Below are positions 45,689 to 54,831 of a stretch of DNA of 64,000 nt, in pieces. A model generated the notes under the pieces. It was given only the letters and a program-made list of their open reading frames with translations, was not told where the DNA came from and did not search any database. This stretch comes from Paraburkholderia solisilvae (GTDB lineage: Bacteria; Pseudomonadota; Gammaproteobacteria; Burkholderiales; Burkholderiaceae). Position 1 is the first letter of the stretch. Each line of letters opens with the position of its first letter. A program made the translations under genes and the position numbers. The stretch covers positions 1-64,000 of the forward strand of contig NZ_CADIKF010000026.1 in assembly GCF_902859875.1 (NCBI RefSeq), read 5' to 3'.

Positions 45689-46228
45689 TCAAGCGGTAAG
45701 CGCCGTTTGCATGCTGGCCAGCCGCGCGCGGACCGAGGTATCGAGCACTTCGTCGCCCACCGTCACGCGCACGCCGCCGATCAGCGACGCATCCACCTGA
45801 ACAGTCGGCTTCAACTTGCATTTGAACTTGCGTTCGAGCGTCGCGACGAGGTCGTTCAGCTGTTGGCCTTCGAGCGGAAACGCGCTGACGATCACAGCAT
45901 CGGCCGCGCCTTCACGCGCGTTTTTCAGCGCGTCGAACTGCGTGGCGATGTCCGGCAGCAGCGGCAACCGATGGTTGTCGACCAGCATCTGCACGAAGTT
46001 CTTCGCCTGCGCGTCGTCTTTCAGCGGCGACTGCACCGCGACCAGCACCAGCTCGGCGACCTGTGCGCGGCTCACTTTCGGGCTCGTCGCGATCGATTCC
46101 ACTTCCGGCAGGCTCGCAACCTGAGCCAGTTCCTGCACGAGCGCGGACCACGCGTTCACGTCACCCGTCTGGGCAACCGCAAACAGCGCTTCAGCGTACG
46201 GACGGGCGATGGTGGCAAGTTCGGCCAT
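45689..46228 (-). CDS. atpH: ATP synthase F1 delta subunit
   Basis: 179 residues. N-terminal helical bundle (ELATIARPYAEALFAVAQTG, NFVQMLVDNHRLPLLPDI) and the C-terminal signature (LKPTVQVDASLIGGVRVTVG, LDTSVRARLASMQTAL). It links the peripheral stalk b2 to alpha3beta3. Two bases separate it from atpF. Confidence 0.97.
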   Translation of the reverse strand: MAELATIARPYAEALFAVAQTGDVNAWSALVQELAQVASLPEVESIATSPKVSRAQVAELVLVAVQSPLKDDAQAKNFVQMLVDNHRLPLLPDIATQFDALKNAREGAADAVIVSAFPLEGQQLNDLVATLERKFKCKLKPTVQVDASLIGGVRVTVGDEVLDTSVRARLASMQTALTA

Positions 46229-46230
46229 GA

Positions 46231-46701
46231 TCAGAACTCGGTTTTGAGTTGATTCAGCAGATCGGCGTGAACCGACTGGTTCACTTCGCGCTTCAGGATC
46301 TGTTCGGCGCCCTTCACCGCGAGCGCCGCCACTTCGGCGCGCAGCGCTTCACGCGCCTTCACGATTTGCTGATCGGCGTCAGCCTTCGCCTGAGCGATGA
46401 TGCGGGCAGCTTCGGCATGTGCCTGCGCCTTGATTTCATCGGCGACCGACACGGCACGCTTCTCGGCTTCGGCGATCCGTTGCTGACCGTCGGTGCGTGC
46501 CTGCGCAAGTTCCTGGTCGACCCGCTTGTGCGCGGCTTCGAGTTCCGCCTTGCCCTTTTCGGCGGCCGACAGGCCATCGGCGATTTTCTTCGCGCGCTCG
46601 TCGAGGGCGTTGACCAACGGCGGCCACACAAACTTCATCGTGAACCACGCGAGGATCAGGAACACGACCATTTGCGCAAACAGAGTTGCGTTGAGATTCA
46701 C
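46231..46701 (-). CDS. atpF: ATP synthase Fo b subunit
   Basis: 156 residues: one N-terminal TM helix (LFAQMVVFLILAWFTMKFVW) and a long charged helix with heptad pattern (KKIADGLSAAEKGKAELEAA ...), the peripheral stalk. Ordinary length. It follows atpE after a 144-bp spacer with a stem-loop. Confidence 0.97.
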   Translation of the reverse strand: MNLNATLFAQMVVFLILAWFTMKFVWPPLVNALDERAKKIADGLSAAEKGKAELEAAHKRVDQELAQARTDGQQRIAEAEKRAVSVADEIKAQAHAEAARIIAQAKADADQQIVKAREALRAEVAALAVKGAEQILKREVNQSVHADLLNQLKTEF

Positions 46702-46751
46702 GGTGTTTCCTCAAATGTTGCTATTCGGACGGGGGAGACGGGAAACGGCAA

Positions 46752-46783
46752 GGCGCTCATCGAATCAGTGCTCGATCAGCGCC
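46752..46783 (-). promoter_or_regulatory. Stem-loop in the atpE-atpF spacer
   Basis: GGCGCTCATCGA (46752-46763) and TCGATCAGCGCC (46772-46783) pair over 11 of 12 positions with an 8-nt loop. It lies in the mRNA just after atpE, whose product is needed in many more copies than its neighbours. A role in 3' stabilisation or partial termination is inferred. Confidence 0.55.
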
Positions 46784-46845
46784 CAGTGCCCGTTCCGCTT
46801 GGCACCCTTCCCTGTTATAGGTCAGGCGCACACTTCCGAGGAACC

Positions 46846-47115
46846 TCAGCCTGCCAGCTTCGACAGCAGCGGGTTCGCGAACGCAAACAGCATGGCCACA
46901 CCGACGCCGATCAGGAACGCCGCGTCGATCAGACCTGCGAGCAGGAACATCTTCGTTTGCAGCGGGTTCATCAGTTCCGGCTGGCGGGCGCACGCTTCGA
47001 TGTACTTGCCGCCCATCAGGCCGATACCGATACAGGCGCCGATAGCACCCAGGCCGATGATGATGCCGATACCGATGGCGGTCAGACCCTGGATGTTGGC
47101 GATGAAAGCTTGCAT
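46846..47115 (-). CDS. atpE: ATP synthase Fo c subunit
   Basis: 89 residues from ATG 47115 (AAGGAG upstream). Two TM helices in a hairpin: GLTAIGIGIIIGLGAIGACI with the Gly-rich motif, polar loop ARQPE, then LLAGLIDAAFLIGVGVAMLF. The ion-carrying acidic residue is Asp64 in GLIDAAF. The absence of the Gln/Thr/Ser ligand set of sodium-type rings favours protons. Confidence 0.97.
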   Translation of the reverse strand: MQAFIANIQGLTAIGIGIIIGLGAIGACIGIGLMGGKYIEACARQPELMNPLQTKMFLLAGLIDAAFLIGVGVAMLFAFANPLLSKLAG

Positions 47116-47195
47116 GATCACTCCTTTGTGAAAAGTCTTTTTGGAACTGGGATTTAGAAAAATTAAAGCGATTCTTTTAGCCGACAGGACCGGGG

Positions 47196-48047
47196 TTAGT
47201 GGCTGTCGTGTGCCTGGCCGATATATACCAGCGTCAGCATCATGAAAATGAACGCCTGCAGCAGAACGATCAGGATGTGGAAGATTGCCCACACGCTGCC
47301 CGCGATCACGTGGCCGATGAAGCCAAGCACCGTCGTGTCCGCGCCGAAATTCCAGATACTGCCCAGCAGGGCAATCAGCAGGAACAGCAGTTCGCCCGCG
47401 TACATGTTGCCGAAGAGCCGCATGCCGAGCGAAACCGTCTTCGCGACGAACTCGATGATGTTCAGTGCAAGGTTCGGGATCCACAGCAGCGGATGCGCGC
47501 CGAACGGGGCCGACAGCAGTTCATGCGCGAAGCCGCCGGGACCCTTGATCTTGAGGTTGTAATAAATCATCAGCACGAACACGCCGAGCGCGATGCCGAG
47601 GGTGCCGTTCAGGTCTGCCGTCGGTACGATGCGATGATGGGGGATGACTTCCGACAGGCCCAGCCAGCCGATCACGCGGCCCGGCAGGTCGACGGGCAGG
47701 AAGTCCAGCGAGTTCATCAGCGCGACCCAGACGAACACGGTCAGCGCGAGCGGAGCGATAAAGCGGCGGTTGCCGTGAATCATCGATTTCGATTGGTCTT
47801 CGACCATCTCGACGAGCATCTCGACCGCGCACTGGAAGCGGCCCGGAACGCCCGGCGTGGCTTTGCGCGCCGCGAGGCGCAGCACGAGAATGGTGACGAG
47901 GCCGCAGACGATCGACCAGAAGAGCGTGTCCAGATTCCAGACATGAATGTCGAAAATCGACGTCTGATGCGCGGTGGAGAAATTCTGCAAGTGATGCGCG
48001 ATGTACTCGGACGGATCCAGAGCGCGCGTTCCTTCGCTAGCTGCCAT
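47196..48047 (-). CDS. atpB: ATP synthase Fo a subunit
   Basis: 283 residues from ATG 48047; the frame extends to a TTG at 48065. Five to six TM helices; the essential Arg is in VAKTVSLGMRLFGNMYAGEL, and PGRFQCAVEMLVEMVEDQ and NSLDFLPVDLPGRVIG are family blocks. It forms the proton half-channels next to the c ring. Confidence 0.96.
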   Translation of the reverse strand: MAASEGTRALDPSEYIAHHLQNFSTAHQTSIFDIHVWNLDTLFWSIVCGLVTILVLRLAARKATPGVPGRFQCAVEMLVEMVEDQSKSMIHGNRRFIAPLALTVFVWVALMNSLDFLPVDLPGRVIGWLGLSEVIPHHRIVPTADLNGTLGIALGVFVLMIYYNLKIKGPGGFAHELLSAPFGAHPLLWIPNLALNIIEFVAKTVSLGMRLFGNMYAGELLFLLIALLGSIWNFGADTTVLGFIGHVIAGSVWAIFHILIVLLQAFIFMMLTLVYIGQAHDSH

Positions 48048-48202
48048 ATCTTTATTGCCACCCAAATTGTCGAAAATCGTTCGAGGCCGCTCGCCGCCGT
48101 TCGCGTTGCGAGCCCTGCCCGGCGCGGGCCGTCTCGAGCACGCGCGCCTTTCGGCGACGCGGTACCGCTACCGCGTCAGCCGGTGTTCTTTACCTTCCTT
48201 CG

Positions 48203-48772
48203 TTACCGCCAGGCCAGGGCAATCCAGTACGTCTTGAGCGCGACCAGGTAGGTGACCAGCAGCGGCACCCACTGCACGTCGTGATACCAGAACGCGATGC
48301 CAACGAACATCGCGATTGTCGCCCCCATCTTGAGCGCTTCGCCGATCATCCAGCTCATTGCTGTCTCAGCGCCGCTCAACTTCTTAAGACGTGCCGCGAA
48401 CAACGCGCTCGGCACCCAGCAAATCGCTCCCCCGAGAAATGCGGACAGCGCAGCAGCACCCGGCGGCTTGTAGAACAGCCACCACAGCAGCGTCGCACCC
48501 AGGGACAAAACCATTTGCGCCGCCACCACCTTGTAAGGCGTGACGCGCGATGGACGACTCACGTTCGGGCCGAATAGCTTTTCTGCTTCTACCCGAGTGA
48601 GCGGAACGATATTGTTATCTTGTTGCTCAGCATCCCACGCATCGTGATGCGCAGTGCGAAGACCCTGAGACGAATCTGATACCGCCTCAGACGCGACTGG
48701 CTCAGTACGGTGTTCGTCGTTGCTTTGCTTCGACGCGTGATGCCGCGCCGTGCCCGACTTTTGTACCGCCAT
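48203..48772 (-). CDS. atpI: ATP synthase subunit I
   Basis: 189 residues. About 75 hydrophilic N-terminal residues precede four TM helices (AAQMVLSLGATLLWWLFY, GAICWVPSALFAARL, SWMIGEALKMGATIAMFVG, LVTYLVALKTYWIAL), the AtpI/UncI arrangement. It helps c-ring assembly or Mg uptake and is not in the final complex. The N-terminal extension is longer than in E. coli. First gene of the operon. Confidence 0.9.
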   Translation of the reverse strand: MAVQKSGTARHHASKQSNDEHRTEPVASEAVSDSSQGLRTAHHDAWDAEQQDNNIVPLTRVEAEKLFGPNVSRPSRVTPYKVVAAQMVLSLGATLLWWLFYKPPGAAALSAFLGGAICWVPSALFAARLKKLSGAETAMSWMIGEALKMGATIAMFVGIAFWYHDVQWVPLLVTYLVALKTYWIALAWR

Positions 48773-48851
48773 TGCAGTGTCTCGCCAAGTTCTATTCAGC
48801 CCGCGAGCTTACTCACCGCTTACGGGGGTACCGAGCAAATAAATCCGGGCG

Positions 48852-48880
48852 ATTGTAAGCGATAGTTGCAGCCAATTCAA
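48852..48880 (-). promoter_or_regulatory. Sigma-70 promoter of the atp operon
   Basis: On the minus strand TTGAAT (-35, 48880-48875), 17-bp spacer, TACAAT (-10, 48857-48852). The predicted start point near 48845 gives a leader of about 73 nt before atpI. Confidence 0.75.
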
Positions 48881-49063
48881 GACTTTAGGGCGTTCAATAA
48901 ATACCACGCGGCGGCCTCCGGCGAAACGAAAATTGATCTCTTTCGGGCGAAAGCGGTTGTAAATGTAAGCGACCGGACTGAGCGGCGGAGTCCCTTTCGT
49001 GGCGAAGTTCTTTCACGGCTTTTTCAGCGCCGCCGGCGTGATTTTATGCTGTATGAGTCGGTG

Positions 49064-50212
49064 TCAAAAATGCAACAGAATCCATCCGCCAAGCACACCG
49101 CCGACGAGCCAGAACGGCACCGAAAAAAGATGAAACTGCGTCCACATGCCGCGCTCGTTCGAGAGGCGTACCGCGATCAGATTCGCAAGCGAGCCGATGG
49201 CGATGCCGAAGCCGCCGACGCTCACGCCGAACGCCAGCGCGCGCCAGTCTTTCGAAAATTCAGCGAGCATGATCGCGGCCGGCACGTTGCTGATGCCCTG
49301 TGAAAGCACTGCCCCTGCTACGTAGGTTTTTAGTGGCGTCGTAAGCTGCCATGCACTCACGGTCCCGTGCACCAGCGGCAACGCGGCGACGCTGCGCAGC
49401 ACGATAAACATCAGCACGAAAATCAGCAGCAGCAGCCAGTCGATTTTCAGCACGATCGACGGACGCCAGATCAGAAAGCCGAGCGCGACGCCCGCGAGTC
49501 CGATGCCGGGCCGATGCGCGTCCGCGAGCAGCACGAACGCGACAAACAGGAAGGCCGCGACGCCGACGAGCGGCCGGTCCACCGGATGCAGGTCGACATC
49601 CTTCGACAGGTCGAGCGGCTTGCCGCGGAAAAACGCGGCCGTCAGCAGAACCAGCATCGCCATCAACACCGCGCACAGCGGCGCGAGCGTCCAGACAAAG
49701 CGGCCGAACGACACGCCGCTGGTTTGCCAGAGGAAGAGATTCTGCGGATTGCCGAGCGGCGTGAGAATCGAGCCGGCGTTCACTGCGAGCGCGACGAACA
49801 CGACCAGACGCCTCAACGGCAGCGGCGTCAGGTGATGCAGCGACAGCGCGAGCGGCACGACGACGAAGAGCGCGACGTCGTTTGTCAGGACTGTTGATAA
49901 TGCCGCGGCAAGGCCGACCAGCAGGCAGGCAAGCGCGCGCTCGGTGTGAATATGATGCACGACGCGATGCGCAGCCCACATCAGGAATCCTGACGACTCC
50001 ACCGCCTTCGTGAGAATCAGCAGGCCGGTGAGCGTCAACACCGTCTGCCAGTCGACTAGCGACGGCAGCGTCGTCCATGGGCGCGCGTGGAAAATCTGCA
50101 GCAGGATCAGCGCGAGCGCGAGGATCGCGAGCACCGGCTCCTTCGCGACAAATGCCCAGACCGCCCGCAGCACATTGTGCGCGGGCTTGAACGCGCGTTC
50201 CGCCGATGGCAC
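49064..50212 (-). CDS. SLC13/ArsB-type (citrate transporter-like) permease
   Basis: 382 residues, about 10-11 TM helices. The ion-transporter superfamily motifs are present in both halves: LSTVLTNDVALFVVVPLAL, SILTPLGNPQNLFLWQ, and LSQGISNVPAAIMLAEF with FGIAIGSLANLIAVRL. Members move dicarboxylates, sulfate, arsenite or protons/sodium; the substrate is not readable. It starts 12 bp after parB, so it is likely the last gene of the mnmG-rsmG-parAB transcript. Confidence 0.85.
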   Translation of the reverse strand: MPSAERAFKPAHNVLRAVWAFVAKEPVLAILALALILLQIFHARPWTTLPSLVDWQTVLTLTGLLILTKAVESSGFLMWAAHRVVHHIHTERALACLLVGLAAALSTVLTNDVALFVVVPLALSLHHLTPLPLRRLVVFVALAVNAGSILTPLGNPQNLFLWQTSGVSFGRFVWTLAPLCAVLMAMLVLLTAAFFRGKPLDLSKDVDLHPVDRPLVGVAAFLFVAFVLLADAHRPGIGLAGVALGFLIWRPSIVLKIDWLLLLIFVLMFIVLRSVAALPLVHGTVSAWQLTTPLKTYVAGAVLSQGISNVPAAIMLAEFSKDWRALAFGVSVGGFGIAIGSLANLIAVRLSNERGMWTQFHLFSVPFWLVGGVLGGWILLHF

Positions 50213-50224
50213 GGTCAGGCGCGC

Positions 50225-51115
50225 TTATGCGGCGGCGGCGTTGCCGCGCAGACGCGCGAGTATGCCCTCCAGCGCATCGAGGTCGCCGAATTCGACCGTC
50301 ACCTGGCCGCGGCCGCGCCGGCCGAGCTTGATCTTCACGGTCGCAGCGAGCAGGTCCGACAGTTCGTCCTCGAGCCGGCGCGTATCGCGGCCGCCGTCGT
50401 GGTCGGCGCGCGCTTTCGGTGCGGGCGCCGCCTTGTTGGTGGCGGTGACGAGCTTTTCGGTCTCGCGCACCGACATGCCTTTGTTGACCACCTGATTCGC
50501 GAGCGTGATCTGCGTCGCGGAGTCGACGGCGAGCAGCGCGCGTGCGTGGCCCATATCGAGATCGCCGGCGAGCAGCATCGTCTGCACCGGCGCCGCGAGA
50601 TTCAGCAAGCGCAGCAGGTTCGACACCGCGCTGCGCGAGCGGCCGACCGATTCAGCCGCCTGTTCGTGCGTGAAGTGGAATTCGTCGAGCAACCGCTGAA
50701 TGCCCTGCGCTTCTTCAAGCGGGTTCAGGTCTTCACGCTGAATGTTCTCGATCAGCGCCATCGCCGCGGCGGCCTGATCCGGCACGTCGCGCACCAGCAC
50801 CGGCACCTCGTCGAGGCCCGCGAGATGTGCGGCACGGAAACGGCGCTCGCCCGCGATAATTTCAAACCTCTCGCCGCCGATCGGCCGCACGAGAATCGGC
50901 TGCATCAGGCCTTGCGCGCGAATGCTCGCGGCCAGCTCCTGCAATGCGCCCTCGTCCATGCGCGTGCGCGGCTGATACTTGCCCGCCTGCATCTTCGCGA
51001 GCGGCAGCGTATGCGGCGCGCTGTCGATCTTCACGGCCTCGGCGATGTCCGCACTTCCGCCCAGCAGCGCCTCCAGTCCTCTGCCCAGCCCCTTCTTTCT
51101 TGCTACTGCGTTCAT
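50225..51115 (-). CDS. parB: Chromosome partitioning protein ParB
   Basis: 296 residues from ATG 51115. Start KKGLGRGLEALLGG, then QYQPR-like GKYQPRTRMDEGALQELA, box II GERRFRAAHLAGL (CTPase motif) and HTH (FTHEQAAESVGRSRSAVSNLLRL). It binds parS, clamps DNA with CTP and recruits SMC. Two parS sites in this window are its targets. Gap to parA 41 bp. Confidence 0.97.
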   Translation of the reverse strand: MNAVARKKGLGRGLEALLGGSADIAEAVKIDSAPHTLPLAKMQAGKYQPRTRMDEGALQELAASIRAQGLMQPILVRPIGGERFEIIAGERRFRAAHLAGLDEVPVLVRDVPDQAAAAMALIENIQREDLNPLEEAQGIQRLLDEFHFTHEQAAESVGRSRSAVSNLLRLLNLAAPVQTMLLAGDLDMGHARALLAVDSATQITLANQVVNKGMSVRETEKLVTATNKAAPAPKARADHDGGRDTRRLEDELSDLLAATVKIKLGRRGRGQVTVEFGDLDALEGILARLRGNAAAA

Positions 51116-51156
51116 CGTGTTTCCTCGGTCGGCTTTGGATGATTGGCGTTGTGAGC

Positions 51157-51927
51157 TCATAGCGCGCGCACCCGTTCGATCATTTCCGCGCCGAACTGCA
51201 CATAGGCCTGCGCGCCGCGCGACGCGCGATCGAACACGACACCCGGCAGCCCGTAACTCGGCGCTTCCGCGAGCCGCACGTTGCGCGGGATCACCACGTC
51301 GAACACCTTGTCGCCAAAATGCTCTTTCAATTGATCGGAGACCTGCTGCTGCAGCGTGATGCGCGGATCGAACATCACGCGCAGCAGGCCGATCACCTTC
51401 AGGTCGCGATTCATGTTCGCGTGCACGTGCTTGATCGTGTTGACCAGATCCGACAGGCCTTCGAGCGCGAAATACTCGCACTGCATCGGGATCACGACGC
51501 CATGCGCCGCGCACAATCCGTTCAGCGTCAGCAGCGACAACGCCGGCGGGCAGTCGATCAGCACGAAGTCGTAGTCTGCCGTGACGTGCAGCAGCGCGTC
51601 CTTCAACTGACGCTCGCGGTTCTGCACGCCGACCAGCTCGATTTCGGCGCCCGCAAGTTCACGGTTCGCCGGCAGGATGTCGTAGGAAACGGCTTCCGAC
51701 TTCACTCGCGCATCGGCTACCGACACGCCATCGCATAGCACTTCGTAGACGGTGTTCTCGCAGGCGGCCTTGTCGACACCGCTGCCCATCGTCGCGTTGC
51801 CCTGCGGATCGAGATCGATAAGCAGAACACGTTGTCCCTGCGATGCGAGGCTCGCGGCGAGATTGACAGCTGTCGTCGTTTTGCCGACTCCGCCCTTCTG
51901 GTTCGCAACGCAGAAGATTTTTGCCAT
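51157..51927 (-). CDS. parA: Chromosome partitioning ATPase ParA
   Basis: 256 residues from ATG 51927. Deviant Walker A KGGVGKTT (Lys11 and Lys16), A' IDCPPALSLL, Walker B-like LLIDLDPQGNATM. Small chromosomal ParA/Soj type without the N-terminal HTH of plasmid ParA. It forms ATP-dependent DNA-bound gradients that move ParB-parS. Confidence 0.97.
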   Translation of the reverse strand: MAKIFCVANQKGGVGKTTTAVNLAASLASQGQRVLLIDLDPQGNATMGSGVDKAACENTVYEVLCDGVSVADARVKSEAVSYDILPANRELAGAEIELVGVQNRERQLKDALLHVTADYDFVLIDCPPALSLLTLNGLCAAHGVVIPMQCEYFALEGLSDLVNTIKHVHANMNRDLKVIGLLRVMFDPRITLQQQVSDQLKEHFGDKVFDVVIPRNVRLAEAPSYGLPGVVFDRASRGAQAYVQFGAEMIERVRAL

Positions 51928-51979
51928 CTTTGAAGTGTCCCTTTGCTGCCTGAATGTGTTGGGTATGGGTGTGGGCGAG

Positions 51980-52687
51980 TCAGCTTGCCGCCGCAGCCGA
52001 ACGACCGTCGATCCGGACTTCGACCAGGTGCCGCTCGGCGTCGAGCGACGGCACGTCGAGCCGGATGACCTGCCTCGCTTCGGCGCCGGCCGGCAGGCGT
52101 ACGATCTCGGCATCGGGACGCACGCCCTTCATCGCCCAGATCGCGCCGTTTTCCGCGACCAGATGACGGGCCAGTGTAACGAAATCCGCGAGCTCTGCGA
52201 ATGCGCGCGACACAATCACGTCAAATTTTTCGGGCACTTCAACCCCGGGATGCAACGTTTCGACGCGGCCCGTCACCACCGACAGGTTCGCGAGTCCGAG
52301 TTCGGCCTTCACTTGCGACTGGAACGCCGTCTTCTTCTGCACGATATCGTTCAGCGTGACGCGCCAGTCCGGCAGCACGATCGCGAGCACGATGCCGGGC
52401 AAGCCGCCGCCCGACCCGACGTCAAGCGCCGACGACGGCCCTCGCGCCGCGAGGTGCGGAACAATCGATAGCGAATCGAGGATGTGCTGGATCAGCATCT
52501 GCCGCGGGTCGCGGATCGCCGTCAGGTTATAGACGGCGTTCCATTTCGCGAGCAGCGCGACGTAATCGAGCAGTCTGGTGGATTGCGTGTCGGTGAGATC
52601 GAGCTTCAGTGCGCGGGCGCCTTCGGCCAGCAGCGCCGCCAGCGTATCGCGACTGGCGGCGGCCGGACTGCCGTGGCGCGCCGTCAT
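51980..52687 (-). CDS. rsmG: 16S rRNA (guanine527-N7)-methyltransferase RsmG
   Basis: 235 residues. SAM-binding motif ALDVGSGGGLPGIVLAI, NLTAIRDPRQMLIQHILDS and VIVSRAFAELADFV. It methylates G527 of 16S rRNA; loss gives low-level streptomycin resistance. Start overlaps the mnmG stop by 4 bp. Confidence 0.96.
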   Translation of the reverse strand: MTARHGSPAAASRDTLAALLAEGARALKLDLTDTQSTRLLDYVALLAKWNAVYNLTAIRDPRQMLIQHILDSLSIVPHLAARGPSSALDVGSGGGLPGIVLAIVLPDWRVTLNDIVQKKTAFQSQVKAELGLANLSVVTGRVETLHPGVEVPEKFDVIVSRAFAELADFVTLARHLVAENGAIWAMKGVRPDAEIVRLPAGAEARQVIRLDVPSLDAERHLVEVRIDGRSAAAAS

Positions 52688-54648
52688 TGAGCCACCGGCG
52701 CGCTGTCGGTGCCGGCTTCGGTGCCGGCCGGTTTGGCTGAGCGGCGGCCCAAGCCGCGTTTCAGATGAACCATCAGCAACGAAATCGCGGCCGGGGTAAC
52801 GCCGGAAATTCGCGACGCCTGGCCGATCGTCTCGGGCCGGAATTGCGTGAACTTCTGACGTGCCTCGAACGAAAGCCCACGCACTTCCGCATAGTCGAGC
52901 CCTTCCGGCAGACGCGTGTTTTCGTGCGCTTCGTTACGCTCGATCTCGTCAGCCTGGCGCTCGATATAGCCTTGGTACTTGATGCCGATTTCGATCTGCT
53001 CCTTGATCTGCTCAAGCAGAACCGGATCGTCCGCCAGCGCCTCGGCCGGACCGCATGCGCCTTCACGCAACGCGCACACCCCGTCGTACGACACGCCCGG
53101 GCGGCGCAGCAACTCGGCGAGGCTGTATTCGTGATCGATCGACTTGCCGAGCAGCGCCGTCGCTTCGTCAGGAGAAAGCGTCTTCGGCGTGACCCACGTG
53201 GTACGCAGGCGATCTGTTTCACGTGAAACAGCGTCGCGCTTGCGGCTGAATGCATCCCAGCGTTCGTCGTCGACAACGCCAAGCTCGCGGCCGACTTCCG
53301 TCAGACGCATGTCCGCATTGTCTTCTCGCAGACTCAGCCGATACTCGGCACGGCTCGTGAACATCCGGTACGGCTCCGACACGCCACGTGTGACGAGATC
53401 GTCGACCAGCACGCCCAGATACGCCTGATCGCGGCGCGGGCTCCACGCGTCCTTGCCCTGCACCTGCAAGCCGGCGTTGATCCCAGCCAGCAGCCCTTGC
53501 GCCGCCGCTTCCTCGTAGCCGGTCGTACCGTTGATCTGTCCCGCAAAGAACAACCCGTGGATCGCCTTCGTTTCCAACGACGCCTTCAGCGCGCGCGGAT
53601 CGAAGTAGTCGTACTCGATTGCGTAGCCCGGCCGCAGGATGTGCGCCTGTTCCAGGCCGCGCATCGAGCGAACCAGCTCCAGTTGTACGTCGAAAGGCAA
53701 ACTCGTCGAGATACCGTTCGGATAGAACTCGTTGGTCGTCAGCCCTTCCGGTTCGAGGAAGATCTGATGTGACTCCTTCGACGCGAACCGGTGAATCTTG
53801 TCCTCGATCGACGGACAATAGCGCGGCCCGACGCCTTCGATCACGCCGGTGTACATCGGCGATCGATCGAGTCCGCCGCGGATAATGTCATGCGTCTGCG
53901 CATTCGTATGCGTGACCCAGCACGGCACCTGACGCGGATGCTGCTCCGCGCGGCCGAGGAACGAGAACACCGGCACCGGATCCAGATCGCCCGGCTGCTC
54001 TTCCAGCTTCGAAAAGTCGATTGTCCGGCCGTCGATGCGCGGCGGCGTGCCCGTTTTCAAGCGCCCTTGCGGCAGCTTCAATTCCTTCAGACGTGCCGAA
54101 AGCGACACCGCGGCCGGGTCGCCAGCGCGGCCGCCCGTATAGTTATTCAGGCCGACGTGAATCTTGCCGTCAAGGAACGTCCCCGCGGTCAGCACGACTG
54201 CACGCGAGCGAAAGCGGATGCCGACCTGCGTCACCGCGCCAACCACGCGATCGCCTTCGACCATCAGATCGTCGACCGACTGCTGAAACAGCCACAGATT
54301 CGGCTGATTCTCGAGCCGCCGCCGGATCGCCTGCTTGTACAGCAACCGGTCCGCCTGCGCACGCGTCGCGCGGACCGCCGGCCCTTTCGACGAATTCAGG
54401 ATGCGAAACTGGATACCGCCTTCATCGGTGGCCGCGGCCATTGCACCGCCAAGCGCGTCGACTTCCTTCACCAGATGGCCCTTGCCAATGCCGCCGATCG
54501 ACGGATTGCAGCTCATCTGGCCAAGCGTTTCGATGTTGTGCGTGAGCAGCAGCGTCTTGTTGCCCATGCGCGCGGAAGCCAGCGCCGCCTCGGTGCCGGC
54601 GTGCCCGCCGCCGACGACGATGACGTCAAACTCTGTGGGATAAAGCAT
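52684..54648 (-). CDS. mnmG: tRNA uridine-5-carboxymethylaminomethyl synthesis enzyme MnmG
   Basis: 654 residues. FAD-binding start DVIVVGGGHAGTEAALASAR, GQMSCNPSIGGIGKGHLVKE, GTFLDGKIHVG and the C-terminal region with EARQKFTQFRPETIGQASRI. With MnmE it modifies the wobble U34 of several tRNAs. Its coding sequence contains a perfect parS at 53215-53230 that encodes part of AVSRETDRL. First gene of the operon. Confidence 0.97.
   Translation of the reverse strand: MLYPTEFDVIVVGGGHAGTEAALASARMGNKTLLLTHNIETLGQMSCNPSIGGIGKGHLVKEVDALGGAMAAATDEGGIQFRILNSSKGPAVRATRAQADRLLYKQAIRRRLENQPNLWLFQQSVDDLMVEGDRVVGAVTQVGIRFRSRAVVLTAGTFLDGKIHVGLNNYTGGRAGDPAAVSLSARLKELKLPQGRLKTGTPPRIDGRTIDFSKLEEQPGDLDPVPVFSFLGRAEQHPRQVPCWVTHTNAQTHDIIRGGLDRSPMYTGVIEGVGPRYCPSIEDKIHRFASKESHQIFLEPEGLTTNEFYPNGISTSLPFDVQLELVRSMRGLEQAHILRPGYAIEYDYFDPRALKASLETKAIHGLFFAGQINGTTGYEEAAAQGLLAGINAGLQVQGKDAWSPRRDQAYLGVLVDDLVTRGVSEPYRMFTSRAEYRLSLREDNADMRLTEVGRELGVVDDERWDAFSRKRDAVSRETDRLRTTWVTPKTLSPDEATALLGKSIDHEYSLAELLRRPGVSYDGVCALREGACGPAEALADDPVLLEQIKEQIEIGIKYQGYIERQADEIERNEAHENTRLPEGLDYAEVRGLSFEARQKFTQFRPETIGQASRISGVTPAAISLLMVHLKRGLGRRSAKPAGTEAGTDSAPVAQ
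53214..53231. promoter_or_regulatory. parS: parS site inside mnmG
   Basis: CTGTTTCACGTGAAACAG, an 18-bp perfect palindrome containing the universal parS core TGTTTCACGTGAAACA (53215-53230). It is 2.1 kb from the parB start and 1.5 kb from the second site. Confidence 0.95.
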
Positions 54649-54758
54649 CGGGAGATCTCACGCGGGCGATTGCGCGAGCCTTTCAGAAAAATGTATGGGC
54701 GAATTATAACGGGTTCGCTTTTGGCCCGATTTTCGTTGGATCGCGTGCACAAAGAAAA

Positions 54759-54788
54759 AGCGGCGTGTTTCACGTGAAACACGCCGCT
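54759..54788 (-). terminator. parS: parS palindrome doubling as a Rho-independent terminator
   Basis: A 30-bp perfect palindrome centred on TGTTTCACGTGAAACA (54766-54781), with GC-rich extensions AGCGGCG and CGCCGCT. On the minus strand it is followed by TTTTCTTT (complement of 54751-54758). It lies 44 bp beyond the livF stop, so it fits both the second parS site and the terminator of the liv operon. Confidence 0.85.
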
Positions 54789-54831
54789 CTCGATGCTCAA
54801 GCGCAACGCTGCATCGCAACGCGATGCAGCC

